Part shown: piece after piece, positions 1-9,478 of the stretch | Position numbering within the stretch: the first letter of the stretch is position 1 | Layout: every line of letters starts with the position of its first letter | Source of the DNA: Chara braunii | Lineage: Eukaryota; Streptophyta; Charophyceae; Charales; Characeae | Assembly (NCBI GenBank): GCA_003427395.1 | Contig: BFEA01000096.1 | Location: forward strand, 364,077 to 421,211 | Reading direction: 5' to 3' | DNA: 57,135 nt | Notes under the pieces: generated by a model | The model's input: only the letters and a program-made list of their open reading frames with translations | What the model was told of the DNA's origin: nothing | Database searches by the model: none | Translations under genes and position numbers: made by a program

Positions 1-235
1 TTCAATCATGTGTTGATGTTCCGGTTCTTACTTAGTCAATTTTTCCTTCATATGCATGTGTTCCACTAGTTCACTTCTTCCTTTTTGTCAAGATCAAGCA
101 TGTGTTGATGTTCCGGTTCTTCTAACTTAGTCAATCTCTCCCTCATATGCATGTGTTCCACTAGTTCACTTCTTCCTTTTGTCGAGCTCAAACATGTGTT
201 TATGTTCCGGTTCTTACTTTAGTTGCTCTTTCTCT
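1..235. repeat. End of a ~92-bp tandem repeat array (about 2.5 units)
   Basis: The phrase GATGTTCCGG recurs at 15, 107 and (as TATGTTCCGG) 201, giving a period of 92-94 bp. Each unit also carries CATATGCATGTGTTC and CACTAGTTCACTTC. The array runs off the left edge. The same unit family appears at 50534-50830, again directly upstream of the same non-repeat sequence, so it belongs to a larger repeated unit. Confidence 0.9.
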
Positions 236-299
236 AAGGGATGGGTGACCGACATTGGGCTGCTATTACGGGGTGATGACTTGATTAGGACTAGAAGAC

Positions 300-306
300 T
301 CTTGCC

Positions 307-337
<31 letters not shown>

Positions 338-490
338 CTTCCTTCTCTCACTCTCCCCCTATCCCTTTCCCTTCTCTCTCTCTCCCCCTCTTTCTCCTTC
401 TCTCCTTTCCCCCTTGCCTTTTTTTCTCTCTTTCTCTCTTCCCCTCCCTCTCACTCGCATCATTATCTGGCCCTCTCTCTCCCTTCCCCT
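300..490. repeat. CT-rich low-complexity tract in unit C copy 1
   Basis: Almost pure pyrimidine on the + strand, mainly CT dinucleotides with CCTT interruptions. The matching tract in copy 2 is at 50988-51175. ORFs through it only encode Ser/Leu runs and are not genes. Confidence 0.9.
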
Positions 491-1000
491 CACTTAGCAT
501 ATGAATAACATTTCTCCCCCCTCACTTGGAAAACATTGCCAGGGCACGAGCGGAGAACGAAATCAGACCTCACTTGGTGGAGAAAGAGGACAAGGGGGGG
601 GTAGCCGGTCCCTTGTGCCACCAAGAAGGCAAGAGAGAGGACGTCCAAAAAAAGGAAGTGGGAGAGGCGGAAGCCAGAAGAAAGCATAAGTTGAAAGTGA
701 GGTCAGTTTGACTCAACCATTTCCCCGACTGCATGACTATGAGAAGAGGATGGGCTGATTGAACAACAAAGAGGGAACAAAGCACAGCCAAAGAGCATGG
801 AAAGAATAGGCATGTGGGAAGGGCTATGTGTTGACCCCCAACGGGGGACCTTGTATGGATCTTCTTGCTTGTGTGGGATTGTGCAGGTGAGTAATGGCTA
901 GAAATGCCTTGAGCGGGATAAGGGCGAGAGGAACTGGGCGCCAAGAGGGAAAGGGAAGAGGGACAAAAGGGCTATGGGACCCTTAACATAGAGCCAATTC

Positions 1001-1219
1001 ATGAAAATGACTTTTGCACTTGAGACTTGGAAGTATGATTGGGAGTGCAATCGTACCAAGGAAAATGTAATGTTGTATGTGCATGCATATGAGGACCCCG
1101 AAAAGACTAAGGGGGCTACTTCAATAAGGTGGAAAGCAAATTGTGAGATCCGATGGATGCGTAGAGGCGAGGGGAAGCCCCGCCGCACCTCGATGACGCC
1201 ATATAGCCAAAATGCCTAG
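1001..1219 (+). CDS. Small ORF conserved between the two unit C copies, function unknown
   Basis: This 72-codon ORF begins MKMTFALETW. It aligns with a 68-codon ORF at 51674-51880 that begins MKMTFAFETW, and both share the run PEKTKG in the middle and an Arg-rich end. The length differences seen inside the frame keep it open. However, the opposite strand is also open in both copies, the protein is very short and no motif is recognisable. It may be chance openness in a conserved repeat. No ribosomal or promoter signal was identified. Confidence 0.2.
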   Translation: MKMTFALETWKYDWECNRTKENVMLYVHAYEDPEKTKGATSIRWKANCEIRWMRRGEGKPRRTSMTPYSQNA

Positions 1220-1585
1220 GGAAATGGTGTGTGGCCTAAGGATGACGCTTAGCCTACGCACAAGAGAAGACAAAGGCTCAAAGAACCCCTGGACTGCCTG
1301 CATATTGGAAGGAGCAATTGCTCGAGAACACTATAAAGAATCAAAAAAAAATCAGCGTTGTGGAGCGACCAGCGAGACTACCACCCGGCGTGAGGGCTGA
1401 GCTACATCCCCAATGTCAAAGCTCTCTCGCGCGATGGCCCACCCCCATCCATCTCAAAGCACTAGGTGGGGGTGACCTTGGGACGAATGGCCCGCGCCCT
1501 GAGCATGAGTGTGGGCGGGCCGAGCCAACAGGGACCCGCAGTAGGGTCAACTAAGGCTCGAAAGTCTACCGGGGTTTGGCCCTAC

Positions 1586-2528
1586 ACCAGTCCCTGCACC
1601 ACTCCGGGTTGTGGACCCGGTGACACAGGTTGCTGTGCTAGCTGTTGGGGCTGCGCGCCCTGAGGCTGCACAGGCTGCGAGACAGCAGGCTGCGTGGTGA
1701 CTGCAACCTGCGACGGAGTTTGGGTGTACGCTGTCTGAACAAGAACCTGTAAACTACTCCCTGTTATTACCCCTCCTACAGCGGCATGCCCAGGGAAACG
1801 ATAGCAACCGGTGACGGGGCTACATATGGGGATACCCCTGTCACCGATGGGACAGAAAAAGGAGGATATGGCACGGGCGAGGCACCAGGACCCGCTGTTG
1901 ATGGTGCTGCTTGAGCACGGACTGCCGAGACGGCTAGGCTCTGTTGGATATCCTGAAGGATGGTAGTTTGATTCTCCTGCATCTTTATTACGCCTAGCAG
2001 GGCCCTCCTAACTACCCTCACATCATCATCCATGTTCGTCAGGTCCATCGTCTCTAACTCCTCTATGTCTGCCCCTCTCCGCTGCATCCTGGCTCTTCTT
2101 CTGATCATCTTCTCCTTCTCCGCTTTTATCTTTCATAATGCCCGCTGTAGATGTGCCTCCTGCAGGGCTGCCTGCTGGATGGCGACAACCTCTGGAGTCA
2201 ACACTGCTGCCTAGCTTGCCATAACGCCAGTGGACTGACTTACAGTCTGCGCGACCGTTGACCCGACGGCACCTGAATTGCTAGCTTGGGAAGTCTGCTG
2301 CTCAGAAGTGACCATGGCGGAAGTGGCCATGGCTGCTGTAGCACCGGCCTCGCTAGCTAAAGCCCTGCTGGCCTCGGCTGCTCTAGCTCTCCTCTGTTGC
2401 TGCTGTCTCTCCCTAAGCTGGCGGAACAAAATCCTATCACCCTCCGGTCCAAGGGACACGTGGGCTATCGGGCGTCTATCTGATCGCAAGATTCGGTCGT
2501 CCAAGACTGTGTCCTCCTGGTCGCTCAT
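1586..2528 (-). pseudogene. gag: Family B gag, 5' part, broken
   Basis: The ATG at 2528 opens a frame starting MSDQEDTVLDDR, homologous to MSDREDTPPDDW at 22409 in the full B element. A Gln/Arg-rich stretch follows, then a Ser/Ala/Thr-rich linker, and downstream a helical segment with DLTNMDDDVRVVRRALLGV. An in-frame stop at 2211-2213 and another at 1776-1778 interrupt it. The capsid domain and zinc knuckle present in the full element are absent because the copy is truncated. Gag would form the particle and bind element RNA; this copy cannot encode that. Confidence 0.85.
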
Positions 2529-3783
2529 AGGCTACAACGCTGTGCACCGTCTACACTAGGACACTCTAGGTGCTTACTGCAACATATTGCTCAGACCAAC
2601 TAATTAGTTGGTGGCTATTTTGGAACAATATCACTTGCGGTCAACAGGTAAGTCAGATTCCTACAACTAAAACTATTTTTAGTCTGACTAGTCCGCAAAC
2701 AGAAGCACCAGGAACAATAAACAGTTCTAACTAATGTTGTCTGTCAGATGTCAATGGCAGTACATCTATCTAATCAAAAACAAAAAAATAGAATCATTTG
2801 TGTGGATAGGACAGCATGGAATTTTCTCGAACTTATCACCTGGAATCAACCCCTCCCTTAGTTCCCCTGAGTATCACTTGACGTCAGCGTCCCTGAGCAA
2901 TCAAGAGAGCGTTGCGTGTCTAAAGGTGTGTGTCCGGCCCACCCCTGTGCCCCGAAGATCTATTGAGTTGGCCAGCCTTGCACGTATATTTATCCTCGGT
3001 GTGCCGCGAACCTTACATCACTGGCTGATCCAGAGGCATTTTAACGTCCGCCCCCAAGTGACATCANGACTTATTTTACGTCGCAGCAGGACGACGATCA
3101 CAACCAGTGATATCCCCTTCCCGTGTTTATTTATAGACGCCGGGTGCGTCTTTCCTGTAGGGCTGGCCTGCCCAGTAGTACCCATCTAATAGCGCAGCAA
3201 GCCGAACAAAGGACAAGCAGCAAGGCATGCGTGCTCTACTCCCTGTGGGTTGGCATGGTGACCATGACCCAGTGCTTCGTCCAGGGCCCTTCAGAAAGCT
3301 CCGCCCATCTCCACCCAGATGCTCCACGTGAACATTGCCGACTCTCAAGGTTGAGCGCACTCGACACCTCACGATGAGAGGACTCTCAAGAAGGAACTCA
3401 CAACCTCACGGTAAGAAGTGTCGGAGAGGGTAGATAAGGTTAAGAGCAACGTACCTCAAATAGCTGCCCCCAACCACAGAGATAATCTCACTAGATGACC
3501 AAATGGCGATTGCGATGACCAGTCACTGCATCGGCACAACCAGCATTATCTCGTCGTTCCACCTCAGCATCAATCGCACATTAGATAGTTCTCATCACAC
3601 TGTCCATACCACATTTCACCTCATGTAGCCTTCCTGGCGATTCCCTCACCTCTTGGGTCGCCTAAACACTCGTCTCCACCCTCCTCACTACACACCACTT
3701 ACGGCCAAACTCGCCCCTCAGACCGCATGTATGTACCGCATAAGGCAGAAGACAAGCGCCGGATGAGCGCAAACGTACCACAG
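2529..3783 (-). other. 5' leader of the B3 fragment, no gene
   Basis: This is the inverse of the leader 21153-22408 in the full B element. Shared landmarks are GAGTTCCTTCTTGAGAGTCC-type sequence near 3390 and the GTATCACTTGACGTCAGCG region at about 2870. No ORF is supported. The short plus-strand ORFs here are antisense shadows. Confidence 0.75.
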
Positions 3784-3797
3784 CTCCGATACCAAAA
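3784..3797 (-). promoter_or_regulatory. Primer-binding site of B3 (initiator-Met tRNA type)
   Basis: The minus strand reads TTTTGGTATCGGAG, immediately inside the LTR. TGGTATC and GAG match the reverse complement of the plant initiator-Met tRNA 3' end, with one substitution. It marks the LTR/leader border. Confidence 0.8.
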
Positions 3798-4699
3798 TGC
3801 AAGGAAGATTAGCAATAGCGAACTTCAGCAATCAAACAACATCATACATATGAGTCCAGATAGTCTTGACCTCGAACCAACAACAAAATTGCATCACGAG
3901 ATTCACCAAATAAGAACACACCAAGAGTTCATAATTGACAATNCTGAAATAGTCCCATCATCATCAACGAAGAACCAGAGTTGATATCCNATCTNGCGCT
4001 CGGCGCCCAGACTACATGTGGCAGATCCTATCTAGNCTATACTACGAAGNCGAAAGATGANGTCAACAGCATTCCCNAAGTACGAGCATATGGCGACCAA
4101 TGTCNCTCGCTTCCAGCACCAGGTATGTCTCGCGCTACACTCACAACCTCGTTCCCCAACTCACAGATGCCACTAGCACCCAAGGACCACCCTGCGCCTC
4201 ACCTTGCTTACAGCAGCGCAGCTCAGCTATGGTTGCGTGCTCCTTCCCTGCTCACCCGTGGGAGCGCAGGCGCCAGCCAGCAAATAGCGCAGCATGCAGC
4301 CAGCACCCGAATGCCGAATGAGGAGGCAGGCCCTTTCCTATATTGAAGTGGCCTGCCTGCGTCCAATCCCAGGAAGCTTCCAGTAGGCCCCGGTAGCCTG
4401 AGGCCCAGCACAACGAGAGCAGGCCTTGGGCCTGAAGTGGTTGCATGTGCCCAACTGCCTTCGGCCTGTGTTTGGCCCGGTACCCGTATGCAGCCCAGGG
4501 CCTGCTTCACATACATTCACACAGGCGGCCCAGGGCCTGGGTTCACTCAACCAACTCGCGCTGCGCAAGTGCCTGAATTTCCCTGAGTTGCGAGGTGGCC
4601 AGAAAAGGGCCCTGAGGGCCTCGTGGAGCGTGCCTTCACTTAGGGCGGACGACGGGCTGCAAAATGGGGCCTTATGGGGCTCATAGAGGCACTTGCCTC

Positions 4700-4702
<3 letters not shown>
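3798..4702 (-). repeat. Family B 5' LTR (B3), inverted
   Basis: About 905 bp, the inverted counterpart of 20228-21139 and 28067-28983. On the minus strand it begins TGCGAGGCAAGTGCC and ends AAGATTAGCAATAGC-side with TTGCA. Degenerate N calls lie at its PBS-proximal end. The outer border directly abuts a GA microsatellite. Confidence 0.85.

Positions 4703-4784
<82 letters not shown>
4703..4784. repeat. (GA)n microsatellite
   Basis: About 40 uninterrupted GA units starting exactly at the B3 LTR border. A second GA run before the fourth A LTR (37087-37174) is followed by nearly the same unique sequence. Confidence 0.95.
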
Positions 4785-4787
<3 letters not shown>

Positions 4788-4873
4788 CAGGTAGAGAGAG
4801 AGAGATTACAGGTAGAGGTTACATCGGGCATTGGGCCAGGATTTGATCCGACATTTTTGTGGCAGATATTGAT
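4785..4873. other. Short flank shared by A LTR1 and A LTR4
   Basis: After two GATTACAGGTAGAG phrases comes unique sequence containing GGATTTGATCCGACATTTT and GGCAGATATTGAT, ending at the LTR start. The same sequence precedes LTR4 (37175-37232), but not LTR2 or LTR3, which are preceded by element coding ends. Confidence 0.8.
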
Positions 4874-5941
4874 TGTAAAAGGGCCTTTACGATTCAGACC
4901 CCTAAATGTGACCCCAACCTAAAAGGGGCCCTGTCGGCCAGAACTCAATTTCACGAGCAGCATTCCAAAGGACAAGTTCCCTGAAGCAAATGCCGATCCC
5001 GAGTGAAATGAAAAGTCGTTTTGAAAAGTCACAGTCAGGTCCTAGATGAACAGGAACTGGGCTCGATTTTAAGGCTGAGACAGGGTCATGTCTGTTCGGC
5101 AATAAGTCAAAGGTCACAATCCCAGACAAGTCATAGTCCCGAGGGTCAAATCTGATTTAGACCAGGGTCCAAAAGACAGGCCCGTCGGCCAAAGCAACAG
5201 CAGACCATGGGAAAGGATACTGGGGCACAAACTTTGCAACAACAGGTACTGGGTTGGAGTCCCAGGCACTTGGAGGCTGGATGCAGACCACGCCAAACCA
5301 GTCCAGCACTATAAAGGACTAGTCAGCCTCCCATTTGGCAGATACTCATTCGCATGAGAATGTGGAACTGATGAGGCACTTGTGGGCCATATGTGATTGA
5401 GCTGCCCCCGGCTTGAGAGCTATGCTGGAGAGAGAGAGTTGGGCGCTGGCTGGAAGAAGAGCAACCATAGTTGCACCAGCGCCAATTAGTATTAGTGGTA
5501 CGAATAGTTAGTAGAGAAGACCAGTGAGTAGTATTCATAGTACATCCTCGAGTAATAGGGAGTGTGCATGCATAGTGAGTGAGAGTAGACCAGGGCTATA
5601 GACACAAAGAGAGAGGGAACAAAAGAAGAGAAGGGAGAGAAGTGAGCTATGGTGAAACTTACCTGCTGAGCGTTGTTCTTGATGATTGGCTGTTGGCGCT
5701 CATGAGCGCCAGGCCTGGAACTCTTGTTGGATGAAGAAGACTTGTAATATTGTTGGGCCCTTTACATTTTAAACTCGTGATTCTCTTTCCTTAATCTGGT
5801 TCTGATCATTGAGTTGCGCTTCCTGGTTTCCACTCATCTTCCCCTGAACTTTGTGTCGGACATTGCAAATCTCTGAGATCTACGTTACATGCATGTTATT
5901 TGATACACCCCAGCAAGTGACGAACGAACAGGTTCCTTGCA
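4874..5941 (+). repeat. Family A LTR1
   Basis: It runs from TGTAAAAGGGCC to CCTTGCA (1068 bp), a TG...CA structure. It is homologous along its length to 12571-13636, 31295-32372 and 37233-38280. The conserved TATAAAG and the downstream PBS support a 5' LTR role. Confidence 0.9.
5310..5316 (+). promoter_or_regulatory. TATA box in A LTR1
   Basis: TATAAAG sits within CAGCACTATAAAGGA. The same heptamer in the same context occurs in LTR2 (13008-13014), LTR3 (31733-31739) and LTR4 (37672-37678), so it is the likely core promoter of family A. Activity is inferred. Confidence 0.6.
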
Positions 5942-5942
5942 A

Positions 5943-5958
5943 TTTTGGTATCGGAGCA
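5943..5958 (+). promoter_or_regulatory. A1 primer-binding site
   Basis: TTTTGGTATCGGAGCA begins two bases after the LTR. It matches plant initiator-Met tRNA (TGGTATCAGAGC) except for one base. Confidence 0.85.
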
Positions 5959-6784
5959 TACCTTGTTACTCTCACTGGAGTATGCTGGCATGATTTAGGC
6001 CGACGACAAGAAGAAGGTTGGTTTGAGTATTGCTGGCGAGTAGGTAATTAAGGTGAGGAAGGAGGAGAGTTGGGTTGGGATTGAGGGGGAAGTGTGCCGA
6101 AGAAGAAAGGGCAAGGGGGGAAGAGTACGTACCTGTTGTGTGATTGGAGCGTTTGGAGCAAACGTGGAGTCTGCAACAACGGCGTCAAAGAAGAGAAGCA
6201 CCTCCTGCCCCGCTTACCTTGATGAGTGCAAATTTAGGTGTTGTGTACCATTCCCCCTCCATTCTGGTGGTCGCTGCTGCTGTCTAGTCAAAACACCTTG
6301 GTCTGGTGTGACAGTCAGGACTGTAGAAATTCGATATCTAGTCTTAGTGCTTTGCCATCCGGTCTGACGAATAGTAGTGAAGATAGGACTAGACTGGGAG
6401 TGTGTCAGACTTCCACGCCAGATTGTAAGAGGCCTGTGAGCATAATCAATCCTGATGAATTTGATATATTATGAAGAATAGTTTCAATGTTTCCCAACTA
6501 CCTAGACTAATTAGTAATTCAAAAGTGACGCAGCCAGACAAACAAAAGCCTAAAGAAAGCAACAACGAAGTGACAGGACAACAAACAAACAGAAGAAAGA
6601 AAAAGAAAAAGTATTCTAATTAGAGAAAATTATACAATAATTTGAATTACTAAAATTCGTTATTCTGAAGCAGAGACATCCAAACACTGGAAAAAAAAAA
6701 AAAAACCCATCCACTCAAGAAGACTAGGATTTAGGGTAACTACTTGGTGGTCCAGCGGAGGTCATTCTTGTGTTGTTCGCAACC
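5959..6784 (+). other. A1 5' leader, no gene
   Basis: The leader before gag is homologous to the leaders of A2 and A3. It contains a poly-A run at about 6690-6704 just upstream of the gag start. Short ORFs here (for example 6053-6367) are not maintained in the other copies and are not supported as genes. Confidence 0.7.
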
Positions 6785-8964
6785 ATGGATGACTATCCCA
6801 TGTACGGGATGATGGTCCTATCTGTACTTCTAGGGCCACTGTTACGCTTCTTATTTCCTCTCGACTTCAGGAGAGTACGTGCCTCCCACATGATGGCAAT
6901 GCGATCAGGGAAGGTAAACCAAGGTCTCTCTGCGGCAGAGCAAACTGAAGTAGATCGCCGCTTGGCCGAGAAAAAGAAAGAGAAAGAAGAGAGAAAGAAA
7001 CAGAAAGAGGAAGAACTAAAAAAGAAAGTTCAGGTGGAGGAAGAAAGAATAAAGAAAGAGTTGAAAGAAAGGATGGAAAAACAATTGCAGGAAGAACTGA
7101 AAAACATTGAAGAAGAAGAAGAATATGAAGATGAAGGAGACAGATTAATTAGACTTCGGACCGAGAGAGCGGAAACTAGCCATTCTGGAGGGATAACAAT
7201 TAAGTTAAAAGCATTGGATTGGTTTGAACGGTACAGTTATAAAGGCGAGATGGTCGTGGAAACAAATGAGGAAAGAGATGCCTTTATTGCAAAATTGGCC
7301 GAAGTTGAAGATAAAGCGGAGAAAAAACTTATGCTGGAAGAAAAACGGACGAGGTTGCATAATAGAATGTTGACTGCCAAAAGACAAGACATGGAAGAAA
7401 AAAGGAAACTGCAGGAAGAGGAGGAGAGACTGCAACGAGTATTACAGGCACAAAAAGAAAAACAGACGGCCACTGAAGAAGAACTTGCCCTCTTGACCGA
7501 AATTGTTCTCCATACCAAGCAGGAGCTGGCTGCATTGAACAGGACCGTGCAGAAAATTGAGCACCATCAGTTCGAGTTTAAGGGGTCAGGGAACACCTTC
7601 CTGCAAATATATGCTCAAGAGGTACCCCAACACATGCAGCCATACATTGAAAAATTAGATGAGCAGATCAGTAAAACATTTACCCCCGCCGTATTTGAGA
7701 AATTAATACATATCGGCGGAGGAGGTGCAGAAGATGGAGATGGAGATGGAGATGGGGATGGAGACAAGAAGAAGAAGGAGGTGCGTCAGGATGAAGTGGA
7801 AGAAGTAAGAAAAATCAAAGTGTCGTGGACTTACACAGGTAAGAAGGAAGAAAGTTTATCGCATTGGATTGCTGTTGTAGAGTCCTATGTGTACAGACAA
7901 CGCATACCATATTGGGATAGGGTCCTTATGGCCAGTTTATGTATGGACGGGGATGCGATGAGCTTTGCAATTTCCCTGCAAAAAGAAGCATCTTGTTAGA
8001 CTATGATAGAGTATTCTCAACAAACTCGAATTGATGATTTCTTTAAAGCAATTTGAGAAAGAATTGAGGACAAGAATTTAGCCTAAAGAATTGAGATGCT
8101 AATCCTAAGTAATGTTGATCAGAAATGAAAAAGTATGTCCGCACTTAAGGCTACCATGGACGAATTGTTGCAATGCGCTGAACATGGACCTACTCCGATG
8201 CAGATCCTTAATAATTTTGCTAGAGCACTGCCGGATCCTCTCCATACCAATTATATCCCCGTACCAAGGAGGAAGGAATGACCTACGAGAAATTTACTAA
8301 GATTGCAATAGACCATGCCGGTTTCTTGGCTGAGGCAAATTATTGCCATTATTGGAAAGATTTACAAGTCAGCAAGAAATGGCAGAACAGTACCATCTCG
8401 GGAAGTATCCCTGGAAAAGACAACCTCCTTTTGACCTTCGAAGAAGGAGGTGTCGAAACTCTCTCATAGACTATAGTCTAGAGGGAGGTGTACACAACGG
8501 ACCGGTACTGCAGAAGACGGATTACACGACCGTTGCAGCCCTGTGGGGGAGGGGGACAAGGAAGAGGCCGTGGTAGAGGAAGAGGAGGCCGCGGTTGTAG
8601 AGATAGAGAACCAGGCACCTAGAGGGGTGGTAGCGAAGGTAGCTATTACGTGGGTGGAAGGGGCAATGGTCCCTCGCAAGGTGGCCAAGTACCCAACTCC
8701 ACATCGGGAAGGGGAAGAGGAAGAGGCACGTGGAATGAAAATTGGAACCGAACATATCCACCCCATCGTTGCATGCCTGAAGGCAGACCTTGGGAACATA
8801 TGGGAATAACAGAAAAACTTTGGCAAGACAGAAAAATTGTTGGACAGTGCCTTAAATGTGGTGACCCCGACCACATTGTTCCCTTTTGCCCATACTACAA
8901 GCAACCAAAAGGGATCAGCCAGTATGGATCTCAGTTGCCTCTAAGGAACTTCGGATGCAAGTAG
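6785..8964 (+). pseudogene. gag: A1 gag (nucleocapsid/capsid), broken
   Basis: The ATG at 6785 sits in ACCATGG, also present in A2 and A3; upstream in-frame GTG codons are not needed. Residues 1-35 include a hydrophobic segment (MMVLSVLLGPLLRFLF) that could span a membrane. Next come a long Lys/Glu coiled-coil-like region, a GD-repeat acidic linker, and capsid-like sequence (SHWIAVVESYVYRQRIPY). The frame stops with TAG at 7997-7999, and further stops and shifts follow at 8050-8500. A CCHC zinc knuckle is intact at 8848-8889 (C-X2-C-X4-H-X4-C). The N-terminal hydrophobic segment is unusual for Ty3 Gag as I know it. Confidence 0.85.
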
Positions 8965-8992
8965 ACTGAAATCCTCCCATTCGAAGGTTCCC

Positions 8993-9460
8993 GTGACAGA
9001 GACTGAAGAGGTAGATGGTCCCCACCTAGTTAGCTGTCTAGAGGTAGTTAGTGTGTGTACCTCTCTAGGTGGATCCCTCGCTGGCATGAGTGATGAGTTG
9101 GTCACCCGTCGCCAAGCCTGGACCGAAATGAAGAAATGTAAAAGACAGCTAATAATTACAAATTTAGAAGTCAATAAAGTAAGAGTAGGTGGAATGATTG
9201 ACAGTGGGTCAACGCGCAGCTATATTAGGAAGAAAGGTCTATAAAAGTTGCGCCTTGGGCTTAAGGTTAAGCAATTAAATGAGCCCATAATAAGTATAAT
9301 AGCAAATAGCAGCAAGATTGTCATGGACAGAAATGTTGAGGGGATGAAGACATACTTTCGGCTCGATGCAGAGGGGAAGGTGGAACATGTTTTCTACTCT
9401 CTGACTCTCTTGGTGGAAGATAGTCTCCCTTCTCACATCCATTTAGGCACAGATTAGGGG
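8993..9460 (+). pseudogene. A1 aspartic protease region, broken
   Basis: The retroviral-type protease signature is visible as MIDSGSTRSYI, with catalytic DSG at 9200-9208. A stop follows at 9242-9244. The continuation at 9248-9457 ends with TAG at 9455-9457, where A2 has TGG (Trp), so A1 carries a Trp-to-stop change between protease and RT. The enzyme would process Gag-Pol in the particle. The catalytic triplet survives but the frame does not. Confidence 0.8.
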
Positions 9461-9478
9461 GAAGCTGCAGATGCGGAT

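Larger units (their letters stand above)
236..1588. repeat. Copy 1 of unnamed dispersed unit C, truncated on the right
   Basis: This stretch aligns by eye, in the same orientation, with about 50844-52270. Shared landmarks are GGGATGGGTGACCGACATT, the CT tract, the region around 1001-1190 and the phrase GGTTTGGCCCTACA near 1575. Identity then stops and family B sequence begins, so the B fragment interrupts or truncates this copy. Several short ORFs are open on both strands and no protein family is recognised. Confidence 0.8.
1586..4702 (-). mobile_element. Truncated family B Ty3/gypsy element (B3): 5' LTR, leader, partial gag
   Basis: On the minus strand, in the element's order, this is a family B LTR (4702 to 3798), primer-binding site, leader and gag start (2528), ending inside gag near 1586. 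The end corresponds to about 23345 in the complete B element. Everything downstream (rest of gag, pol, 3' LTR) is missing. The cut abuts unit C copy 1. N bases at 3067, 3943 and several sites between 3990 and 4105 indicate low sequence quality. Confidence 0.9.

Noticed and set aside
570-944. 124-codon minus-strand ORF in unit C copy 1
   Set aside because: The equivalent region in copy 2 does not keep the same frame; likely chance.
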